A stretch of DNA of 42,555 nt from IMG/VR virus record IMGVR_UViG_3300036766_000086, positions 1 to 42,555 of that record. The stretch is one strand, 5' to 3'. The stretch comes from a virus. The translations under genes and the position numbers were made by a program. The notes below the pieces were generated by a model that searched no databases, was not told the origin of the DNA, and saw only the letters and a list, made by a program, of their open reading frames with translations. Positions within the stretch are counted from its first letter, which is position 1, and each line of letters begins with the position of its first letter. This document shows positions 37,462-42,429 of the stretch, piece after piece.

Positions 37462-37593
37462 TTGACACTAGAGTAAGCATGTAAGCCCATGCGTACCAAG
37501 CCCATAAGTATCACATCTTTGCGAAAGCATAGACTATGGCGGCAAGAGTTTGGAGCTGGAGGTTGCGACCAGCACTCTACTGTGAAACATAAC
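37456..37593 (+). ncRNA. Noncoding 138-bp cassette element, copy B
   Basis: This is the same length as copy A with four substitutions. One is in GAG(T/C)TGG, which pairs with CCAGCACTC, and the two versions are a G-U and a G-C pair. Two others fall in the left terminal repeat and weaken its pairing. It is followed by an attC-like site, as copy A is. Confidence 0.6.
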
Positions 37594-37647
37594 GTATGAA
37601 TTCAGCGGCTCGCGCTTCTGCGAGTCCGTTGGAATGATGGGTTAGCC
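37587..37647 (+). repeat. attC-like site
   Basis: R'' ACATAAC (37587-37593) and R' GTTAGCC (37641-37647). The stem GGCTCGC/GCGAGTCC encloses GCTTCT. Confidence 0.8.
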
Positions 37648-37687
37648 GCCTACCCCAAAAAGAGCGACATAACTGAAAGGAAATTGT

Positions 37688-37855
37688 GTGACAACAACTG
37701 TAATTATCAAAGCACATTGCTCTAGCGACAAAGAGGTGAAAGTCATTGTCCGAGACAAGATTACCGGCGAAGATTTTACTCTGCAAGATGGCGAGACAGC
37801 CGAGCATTATATTTATGATGGCCGCGAAATCAGCGTGCAGGAAGTTACCAAGTAA
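37688..37855 (+). CDS. Small hypothetical protein with GTG start (cassette gene)
   Basis: A 55-residue beta-rich protein (MTTTVIIKAHCSSDKEVKVIVRDKITGEDFTLQDGETAEHYIYDGREISVQEVTK). GTG 37688 has AAAGGAAA upstream. It reads like a small beta-barrel similar to other short phage proteins that end in (R/E)EI(S/T)V.EV. It is followed by a hairpin and an attC-like site. No family named. Confidence 0.65.
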   Translation: MTTTVIIKAHCSSDKEVKVIVRDKITGEDFTLQDGETAEHYIYDGREISVQEVTK

Positions 37856-37860
37856 AGATT

Positions 37861-37886
37861 AAAACCCCTCTCAAAAAGAGGGGCGG
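37861..37886 (-). terminator. Hairpin terminator, active mainly on the - strand
   Basis: CCCCTCT (37865-37871) pairs with AGAGGGG (37877-37883). The + strand has AAAA before the stem, so on the - strand the hairpin is followed by TTTTAATC, a rho-independent terminator. On the + strand there is no T-run. It may block antisense transcription into the array. Confidence 0.55.
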
Positions 37887-37941
37887 CAACGTAAAGTAAC
37901 CGGCTTGCTTTAGCGAGCCCGGGTTGACCGCAGGGTTAGCC
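37884..37941 (+). repeat. attC-like site
   Basis: R'' CGGCAAC (37884-37890), degenerate, and R' GTTAGCC (37935-37941). The stem GGCTTGC/GCGAGCC encloses TTTA. Confidence 0.75.
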
Positions 37942-37964
37942 ACCTTTTGGTTACGGAGAACGAA

Positions 37965-38414
37965 TTGCTAACTATAACACCTATAAATCTTGACGAAGCA
38001 AACGCCTTTGTCTCAAAGCACCACCGGCATTATAAACCAGTGCCAGGGGCGAAGTTTTGCATTGCAGTTAGCGAAGATAATGTTGTGCGGGGCGTTGCAA
38101 TTGTTGGGAGGCCAGTCGCAAGGATGAGTGATACAGGCTTTACGCTCGAAGTAAACCGCTGCTGTACAGACGGTGCGCGTAATGCCTGCTCAATGCTCTA
38201 TGGCGCGGCATGGCGGGCGGCGAAAGCTTTGGGGTATCTCAGGCTTATAACCTACACATTGCCAGAAGAGGGTGGCGCGAGTTTGCGGGCTAGTGGATGG
38301 AAGAATATAGGATTAAGAGGGGGCGGAAACTGGAATGTTAAGTCACGCCCAAGGATTGATACCGCCGAATTACTACAAGGGCAAAAAACCTTGTGGGAAG
38401 CCTGCGGTGGCTAA
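37965..38414 (+). CDS. XF1762-type phage protein, acetyltransferase-like (cassette gene)
   Basis: A 149-residue protein (LDEANAFVSKHHRHYKPVPGAKFCIAV...GVAIVGRPVARM...LEVNRCCTDGARNACSMLYGAAWRAAKALGYLRLITYTLPEEGGASLRASGWK). These motifs are those of the XF1762 family of phage proteins, which have a GNAT-like fold pattern. TTG 37965 is chosen because ACGGAGAA is four bases upstream and the family starts with MLTI.P. The stop codon lies in the next attC-like core (GGCTAAC). Confidence 0.85.
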   Translation: MLTITPINLDEANAFVSKHHRHYKPVPGAKFCIAVSEDNVVRGVAIVGRPVARMSDTGFTLEVNRCCTDGARNACSMLYGAAWRAAKALGYLRLITYTLPEEGGASLRASGWKNIGLRGGGNWNVKSRPRIDTAELLQGQKTLWEACGG

Positions 38415-38466
38415 CGTAAAGTAACCGGCTTGCTTTAGCGAGTCCGGGTTGACCGCAGGGTTGTGC
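38409..38466 (+). repeat. attC-like site
   Basis: R'' GGCTAAC (38409-38415) and R' GTTGTGC (38460-38466). The interior is almost identical to 37134-37179. Confidence 0.8.
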
Positions 38467-38494
38467 GTAAACTTTCAACAACGAAGGATTAAAA

Positions 38495-38641
38495 ATGTCA
38501 GTAGGCAACGGAGCTATCCACATATACAAGAAAATTAGGTGTCAGCATTGCGGCAAGGAAACTGACGTACTATTTAAAAATAATCATGGCGTGTTGCATT
38601 GTAGCTGTGGCGCGGTGATTAATATTGATATTAAAGTATGA
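38495..38641 (+). CDS. Small zinc-ribbon protein (cassette gene)
   Basis: A 48-residue protein (MSVGNGAIHIYKKIRCQHCGKETDVLFKNNHGVLHCSCGAVINIDIKV) with CxxC and CxC, a minimal zinc ribbon. ATG 38495 follows GAAGGATTAAAA. It ends two bases into the flank of the next attC-like site. This size is common among integron cassette products of unknown function. Confidence 0.7.
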   Translation: MSVGNGAIHIYKKIRCQHCGKETDVLFKNNHGVLHCSCGAVINIDIKV

Positions 38642-38642
38642 C

Positions 38643-38705
38643 GCCCAACGTAGAGTTAACCGGCTCCGCGCTTTTGCGGAGTCCGGGTTGAACGATGGGT
38701 TAGGC
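38643..38705 (+). repeat. attC-like site, best consensus copy
   Basis: R'' GCCCAAC (38643-38649) and R' GTTAGGC (38699-38705) both fit the integron core consensus. Arms TTAACCGGCTCCGC and GCGGAGTCCGGGTTGA enclose GCTTTT. Aligning the arms leaves an extra T (GAGTCC) and an extra G (CGGGTT) in the 3' arm, the extrahelical-base asymmetry expected of attC hairpins. Confidence 0.9.
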
Positions 38706-38737
38706 TCTCACCCTTGACGAGAGCACAGGAGAACAAC

Positions 38738-38884
38738 ATGGGATTTAGCCTTGAACAAATGATTGCAGATCTTGAGGAATTAATTGCTTTGGAAACGAAC
38801 CCAACGGGCATTTTGCCAGAACTCGCTGAGCGGCTGACGTGGTGGAAAAACTACGCAAAAGAATGTGGGCAATTGAGGGCCTAA
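38738..38884 (+). CDS. Small helical hypothetical protein (cassette gene)
   Basis: A 48-residue acidic helical protein (MGFSLEQMIADLEELIALETNPTGILPELAERLTWWKNYAKECGQLRA). The start follows ACAGGAGAACAAC. The stop TAA is part of the next R'' core GCCTAAC. No family recognised; it resembles short helix-hairpin phage proteins. Confidence 0.65.
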   Translation: MGFSLEQMIADLEELIALETNPTGILPELAERLTWWKNYAKECGQLRA

Positions 38885-38941
38885 CGTGTGAGGTAAGGGT
38901 CGCCCGCTTTTGCAGAGTCCGCGTTGAACGATGGGTTGGGC
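38879..38941 (+). repeat. attC-like site
   Basis: R'' GCCTAAC (38879-38885) and R' GTTGGGC (38935-38941). The arms are less well paired than in neighbouring sites (GGGTCGCCCGCTTTTGCAGA). Confidence 0.8.
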
Positions 38942-38964
38942 TGAATTTTAAAAGAGGATATAAA

Positions 38965-39183
38965 ATGAAGTATAGCGAATATTTAATGAGTAGACGGCCA
39001 GCGAATAAAGAAAAAGAACGAATAGAACAGCACGTACAAGAATTATTAGCTCTATGGAGAGCCACAGCAGCATCTGTTGCTGGGTCAAGTAACTGCGTAA
39101 GAGAAACATCAGCAGGTGATTTTGCAAAGCAGGTAGTGCTAGATTATCAAAAATTTTGTGCCGAAGTAGGATGGCCGATATAG
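38965..39183 (+). CDS. Small hypothetical protein (cassette gene)
   Basis: A 72-residue helical protein (MKYSEYLMSRRPANKEKERIEQHVQELLALWRATAASVAGSS...KQVVLDYQKFCAEVGWPI). ATG 38965 follows GAGGATATAAA. A longer frame starting at 38839 crosses the attC site and is rejected. Function unknown. Confidence 0.65.
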   Translation: MKYSEYLMSRRPANKEKERIEQHVQELLALWRATAASVAGSSNCVRETSAGDFAKQVVLDYQKFCAEVGWPI

Positions 39184-39185
39184 AC

Positions 39186-39247
39186 GCACAACGTAAAGTA
39201 ACCGGCTCCGCGCTTTTGCGGAGTCCGCGTTGAACGATGGGTTGGGC
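39186..39247 (+). repeat. attC-like site
   Basis: R'' GCACAAC (39186-39192) and R' GTTGGGC (39241-39247). The stem GGCTCCGC/GCGGAGTCC encloses GCTTTT. Confidence 0.85.
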
Positions 39248-39260
39248 AACGAAAGGATGA

Positions 39261-39491
39261 ATGATGATAAATACAGGAATGACAACACCGCTTTGCGGGC
39301 ATTGTGGCAGACCAGTAATAGCGGGAACGGTATATTTTGGCGGGAACGCATACCACTATGAATGTACACAAAGTCCGAGCGGGAAACAGTCTTTTGTACC
39401 AGTGCAACTTTCGGAAGAGCAAATACGCCATATTGTGCGAGAAGAAGTGGCAAGATTAAGCGCGCCTTATGGTATGCCAACGTACTTTTAG
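39261..39491 (+). CDS. LIM-like zinc protein (cassette gene)
   Basis: A 76-residue protein. TPLCGHCGRPVIAGTVYFGGNAYHYECTQSP is the C-x2-C...H-x3-C knuckle of LIM-like phage proteins. A helical tail follows (LSEEQIRHIVREEVARLSAPYG). ATG 39261 and 39264 are both possible; AAGGA at 39253 gives better spacing to 39264. Confidence 0.75.
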   Translation: MMINTGMTTPLCGHCGRPVIAGTVYFGGNAYHYECTQSPSGKQSFVPVQLSEEQIRHIVREEVARLSAPYGMPTYF

Positions 39492-39542
39492 GCGACATAA
39501 AAAGCCTCTAACCAGAATGATTATTGACGTGGCCGCTATGAA

Positions 39543-39623
39543 GCCTAACGTATGATGGAGGTCTATCAATTAATTAAACTTTTACGCGCTTTTGCGGAGT
39601 CCGGGTTGAACGATGGGTTGGGC
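39543..39623 (+). repeat. attC-like site with altered 5' arm
   Basis: R'' GCCTAAC (39543-39549) and R' GTTGGGC (39617-39623). At 81 bp it is longer than its neighbours, because the 5' arm is replaced by sequence including TCAATTAATTAAACTTTTA (39566-39584), which recurs at 39900-39918. Confidence 0.75.
39566..39584 (+). repeat. 19-bp direct repeat, copy 1
   Basis: TCAATTAATTAAACTTTTA is identical to 39900-39918. Both copies follow a shortened attC R'' side (AACGTATGATGGAGGTC and AACGTGTAATATGGGTC). They flank the last cassette before the recombination operon and suggest duplication or recombination at this junction. Confidence 0.8.
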
Positions 39624-39646
39624 GGCACTTAACAACGAGGAACAGA

Positions 39647-39889
39647 ATGAAACTCGATAGCGACACACTAAAGAAAAGATTGAGATACCAGGGTAAACAA
39701 TATTCATCTGGAATGTTGTCAAGGGGAGGTAACCCAGAATTGCATATCATGACGCAAGCGGCGGACAGAATAGATGAACTTGAAAACGCACTATTTGATT
39801 TATTAAATGATTGCATAAATTTCAATGGCGGGAAATTGACGGATTGCATCATGGAGCACGCAAGTAAAATACTGACGCCCAACGTGTAA
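39647..39889 (+). CDS. Hypothetical protein (last cassette of this array)
   Basis: An 80-residue protein (MKLDSDTLKKRLRYQGKQYSSGMLSRGGNPELHIMTQAADRIDELENALFDLLNDC...). The AADRIDELENAL pattern is frequent in small phage proteins of unknown role. The C-terminus LTPNV and the stop are encoded by the R'' side of the following partial attC (GCCCAACGTGTAA), as in the protein at 42190. Confidence 0.7.
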   Translation: MKLDSDTLKKRLRYQGKQYSSGMLSRGGNPELHIMTQAADRIDELENALFDLLNDCINFNGGKLTDCIMEHASKILTPNV

Positions 39890-39899
39890 TATGGGTCGG
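39877..39899 (+). repeat. attC-like 5' half site at the array exit
   Basis: R'' GCCCAAC (39877-39883) is followed by GTGTAATATGGGTCGG. The stem and R' core are absent, and the phage promoter region follows. This marks the border between the array and the recombination operon. Confidence 0.6.
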
Positions 39900-39918
39900 T
39901 CAATTAATTAAACTTTTA
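39900..39918 (+). repeat. 19-bp direct repeat, copy 2
   Basis: Identical to 39566-39584. It lies between the partial attC-like site and the promoter at 39928. It is probably the original copy, because it is contiguous with phage promoter sequence. Confidence 0.8.
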
Positions 39919-39927
39919 AGAAATAGC

Positions 39928-39956
39928 TTTACATGCAAAGTTTAGTTTGCTATAAT
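39928..39956 (+). promoter_or_regulatory. Promoter of the recombination operon with operator-like spacer
   Basis: TTTACA (39928-39933), a 17-base spacer and TATAAT (39951-39956). The spacer contains AAAGTTTAGTTTG (39937-39949), identical to that of the promoter at 36594-36622. This implies common control, most simply by the Cro-like protein encoded at 36356-36550. Confidence 0.75.
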
Positions 39957-39996
39957 ACGCTTCAATATGTAAGTAAATTTGTTAAGGGAGAGAATG

Positions 39997-40344
39997 ATGG
40001 ACGCTAACACTTATTACCTGAATAAACATTTGGCAAAAGAAGACGAAGCTGAACACGCTCAAGACTGGAAAGATGACTATGTCGAGGAACTTTTGGCAGA
40101 GGGTGGAGAATATTATCCTTTTAAGCCTGAAAGTCTGCAAGAAGCCATTGCTGAATTGAAATTGCATGAAGCTATCCTTTTGTCATCGTATGCTCATGTA
40201 GCTCATAAGTTACCTAGCCAGTCATCTAAAGAATATTTGGCTGAATATCTAGGTAAGATTGTTTATGATTACTGGAAAGATGCTGCTGAAAAGAAAGCTG
40301 ACGTAGATTATAACGATCACTATCAAGGGAGGAAGTATGAATGA
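39997..40344 (+). CDS. Hypothetical protein, first gene of recombination operon
   Basis: A 115-residue acidic helical protein (MDANTYYLNKHLAKEDEAEHAQDWKDDYVEELLAEGGEYYPFKPESLQEAIAEL...). ATG 39997 is six bases after AAGGGAG; ATG 39994 is the alternative. As the first product after a strong early promoter it may be a takeover or anti-host factor, but nothing in the sequence identifies it. Confidence 0.65.
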   Translation: MDANTYYLNKHLAKEDEAEHAQDWKDDYVEELLAEGGEYYPFKPESLQEAIAELKLHEAILLSSYAHVAHKLPSQSSKEYLAEYLGKIVYDYWKDAAEKKADVDYNDHYQGRKYE

Positions 40345-40504
40345 CTACGCCGAAGTAATGGCTGAAATACCTCTAAAACTTCGGCAATTGTTAGATGCAT
40401 TCAACAATAAGGACATGAGCAAGGCTTTTGAGATTGCCGATGACATTCAGAATGATTGCTTCGGATTGAAACTTTTTATTATGGCTAATAAGGGGGTTAT
40501 ATGA
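40337..40504 (+). CDS. Small hypothetical protein of the recombination operon
   Basis: A 55-residue protein (MNDYAEVMAEIPLKLRQLLDAFNNKDMSKAFEIADDIQNDCFGLKLFIMANKGVI), mostly helical. ATG 40337 follows GGGAGGAAGT, overlapping the previous stop by eight bases and the next start by four. The chain of overlaps supports it as a real gene. Confidence 0.6.
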   Translation: MNDYAEVMAEIPLKLRQLLDAFNNKDMSKAFEIADDIQNDCFGLKLFIMANKGVI

Positions 40505-40716
40505 GCATGGGAAATTACGCCTTCCAAGAAGGCGAACAGAACGACTCAGTCATTAACGAACAAGAATACATGGAATGGATTGAAAGTATTGAAGGGTCTT
40601 ACCATTGCCCGTATTGCGGAACAATATCAGCAGAGCAAAAAACGTGCTGCGGTGAAAATCACATGCAATTGATTAGTGAAATGTCTAAGGAAGAGCAAAA
40701 GGAGAAATTAGCATGA
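40501..40716 (+). CDS. Small zinc-ribbon protein of the recombination operon
   Basis: A 71-residue acidic protein with YHCPYCGTISAEQKTCCGENH, a CxxC...CC zinc motif, and a charged tail (SEMSKEEQKEKLA). It overlaps the next gene by four bases, so it is co-translated with the annealing protein and may be its partner. Confidence 0.65.
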   Translation: MSMGNYAFQEGEQNDSVINEQEYMEWIESIEGSYHCPYCGTISAEQKTCCGENHMQLISEMSKEEQKEKLA

Positions 40717-41372
40717 GCGAAAAATCGCACTTCGAAGTTCTCGCCAGCATTGATGTATCCAAGCAATGCGAGAAAAAGAACGGGTTTACTTACCTATCAT
40801 GGGCGTGGGCTGTTGATACATTGCTTCGTGCAGACCCTACAGCCTGCTGGGAATATGGCGAACCTATGCGGTTTAATGAGTCTGTGATGGTATTTTGTAC
40901 CGTTACTGCATTTGGTAAGCCGATGACCATGCAACTACCTGTGATTGATTTTAGGAATAAGCCTATCTCTAACCCTTCGGCTATGGATGTAAACACAGCG
41001 ATGATGAGGTGCTTAGTAAAGGCTATAGCACTGCACGGGTTAGGACTTTATATCTATGCTGGTGAAGATATACCGGAAGAATCAAAGAAGCCTATAACAC
41101 CGCTTACTGGTGCATGGGAATCAATGGATGAAGAGTCACAAAAGTTCTTGCAGGGAATAGCAGATGATGTCATTAAAACATTTAAAATCTCAACAATAAA
41201 AGATACTGCTGAAATGTTAGCACGGAATGTTTTAGATAACGATGAGAAAGCAGCTTTGTGGACACGGTTTGATAGTAAATTAAGGGCAGCAATTAAGAAT
41301 TTTAACGCAGAAAAAAAAGTACAAGTTACAGAAGCAAGTTTTGACGAAATAAATTCAATTGGAGACAAGTAA
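40713..41372 (+). CDS. Single-strand annealing protein, Sak/DUF1071 type
   Basis: A 219-residue protein. FTYLSWAWAVDTLLRADPTACW, VFCTVTAFGKPMTMQLPVIDFRNKPI, and MDVNTAMMRCLVKAIALHGLGLYIYAGEDIP are the core motifs of DUF1071/Sak-type phage annealing proteins. These pair complementary single strands and drive recombination between related phages. The C-terminal part is variable. With the SSB-like protein and NinG it forms a recombination module. Confidence 0.9.
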   Translation: MSEKSHFEVLASIDVSKQCEKKNGFTYLSWAWAVDTLLRADPTACWEYGEPMRFNESVMVFCTVTAFGKPMTMQLPVIDFRNKPISNPSAMDVNTAMMRCLVKAIALHGLGLYIYAGEDIPEESKKPITPLTGAWESMDEESQKFLQGIADDVIKTFKISTIKDTAEMLARNVLDNDEKAALWTRFDSKLRAAIKNFNAEKKVQVTEASFDEINSIGDK

Positions 41373-41374
41373 AA

Positions 41375-41644
41375 ATGAAAAAAGTATACGATGCAGTGGC
41401 AGTAATTGGTGAATATAAAAACAAACAGGGCGAGACTAAAAAGAACTACCTCACTGTTGGAACAGTATTCCAGAACGATGATGGAACAATGAGCTTAAAA
41501 CTGAATGCCGTTCCTGTTTCGTTTTCTGGCTGGATTAATTTCTATGTTCCAAAAGAGAAAGAATCTGCTGCACCAGAATCTAAAGCACGTCCAGTTCAGC
41601 CTCAACTTAATAACGATAATTTTGATAATGATCTGCCTTATTAA
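41375..41644 (+). CDS. Single-strand DNA-binding protein-like
   Basis: An 89-residue protein. The body (VYDAVAVIGEYKNKQGETKKNYLTVGTVFQNDDGTMSLKLNAVPV) is a compact beta fold in keeping with small phage SSBs. The tail NNDNFDNDLPY resembles the acidic SSB C-terminus (DDDIPF) that recruits partner proteins. It lies two bases after the annealing gene, a standard pairing. Confidence 0.75.
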   Translation: MKKVYDAVAVIGEYKNKQGETKKNYLTVGTVFQNDDGTMSLKLNAVPVSFSGWINFYVPKEKESAAPESKARPVQPQLNNDNFDNDLPY

Positions 41645-41702
41645 CCATGCGAATAATACATAAGCTGCATTACTGCTACATTAAAAAGGTTAGGCGCTTA
41701 CG

Positions 41703-41840
41703 ATGAAATGTATCTGTGGAATCCTCTCAGTATCTTTTATTGTTGCCTGCCTCTGTGTATTTTTCACGATCAAGCTAACACCACCACCGAACGAAAACGA
41801 TAAGAGAATTATGGCGACTAAGTGGAAAGGGAAAAGATGA
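41703..41840 (+). CDS. Small membrane or lipoprotein-like protein
   Basis: A 45-residue protein (MKCICGILSVSFIVACLCVFFTIKLTPPPNENDKRIMATKWKGKR) with one membrane segment. VACLC could be read as a weak lipobox. It overlaps the next gene by four bases. It may be an early membrane-acting phage peptide. No ribosome binding site is obvious beyond TTACG upstream, so confidence is moderate. Confidence 0.5.
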   Translation: MKCICGILSVSFIVACLCVFFTIKLTPPPNENDKRIMATKWKGKR

Positions 41841-42118
41841 ACTCAATCAAAGACCAGCTCGATGCAGCATGGACAGAACGTAACAATCTCCGGTCTGAAG
41901 GTTACAAGCTCTATGCCGAAGGTTACAAGCTCTATGCCGAAGGTTACAATCTCCGGTCTGAAGGTTACAATCTCTGCATCGAAGGTGACAAGCTATATAC
42001 CGATGGTAACAATCTATGGGCTGATAAAGTTGCCGAGGTATGTGGATCAGAAGCAACCATAGAGTGGGCAACTACTGGTTGTAGGGTGATGGACATGGAG
42101 TTTAAGTCAACAGATTGA
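41837..42118 (+). CDS. Heptapeptide-repeat protein
   Basis: A 93-residue protein made largely of seven-residue repeats, (E/D)G(Y/D/N)(K/N)L(Y/R/C/W)(A/S/I/T), six copies in residues about 17-58, encoded by 21-bp tandem DNA repeats. Regular G, L and aromatic positions imply a continuous helix or solenoid. The C-terminal part (VAEVCGSEATIEWATTGCRVMDMEF) looks globular. Similar repeat proteins occur in phages without known function. Copy number may vary by slippage. Confidence 0.7.
   Translation: MNSIKDQLDAAWTERNNLRSEGYKLYAEGYKLYAEGYNLRSEGYNLCIEGDKLYTDGNNLWADKVAEVCGSEATIEWATTGCRVMDMEFKSTD
41886..42011 (+). repeat. Tandem 21-bp repeats
   Basis: Six copies of a unit like GAAGGTTACAAGCTCTATGC. 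The second and third units are identical (AAGCTCTATGCCGAAGGTTAC twice). The period keeps the reading frame, so gain or loss of units changes repeat number in the protein without frameshift. Confidence 0.85.
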
Positions 42119-42166
42119 GGAGGGGCTGGCGCTTCTTGCCAGTCCCTCTTGACCGCCGGGTTGGGC
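42105..42166 (+). repeat. attC-like site with degenerate R''
   Basis: R' is GTTGGGC (42160-42166) and the stem GAGGGGCTGGC/GCCAGTCCCTC encloses GCTTCTT. The R'' position reads AGTCAAC (42105-42111), a poor match. It follows the end of the recombination operon and opens a second cassette group. Confidence 0.75.
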
Positions 42167-42189
42167 GGCACTTTTAACGGAGAAAAAAA

Positions 42190-42429
42190 ATGAGCGGATT
42201 TAAAACAAAGTTTTGCTGGTTTCCTGTGCGATTGGCACGACATATAAAATGCGATGAGACTAAACCATTTGCCGATATTGGGCCAAATATGGAATTCATC
42301 GGGTGGGTGTGGATGCAACGCGCGCACTTAACTGACAACTTAAACCACGGATGGGTTGCATTCCTCGACAGCAAGCCGATGGAGCCGCGTTGCAAAACCT
42401 GCGGGCAACTGCTGACGCCCAACGTGTGA
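42190..42429 (+). CDS. Hypothetical protein (cassette gene)
   Basis: A 79-residue protein (MSGFKTKFCWFPVRLARHIKCDETKPFADIGPNMEFIGWVWMQRAHLTDNLNHGWVAFLDSKP...CKTCGQLLTPNV), with a CxxC near the end. The start follows ACGGAGAAAAAAA, 24 bases after the attC R' core. The final TPNV and stop are encoded by the next attC-like R'' side. Its last 25 codons reappear at 1-78 through the circular overlap. Confidence 0.7.
   Translation: MSGFKTKFCWFPVRLARHIKCDETKPFADIGPNMEFIGWVWMQRAHLTDNLNHGWVAFLDSKPMEPRCKTCGQLLTPNV

Noticed and set aside
38839-38964. N-terminal extension of the gene at 38965
   Set aside because: It would translate through a complete attC-like site; ATG 38965 with a good ribosome binding site is preferred.
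36600-39900. CRISPR array
   Set aside because: The repeats are separated by protein-coding or 138-bp elements of unequal length and have attC-type cores and arms; no short regular spacers are present.
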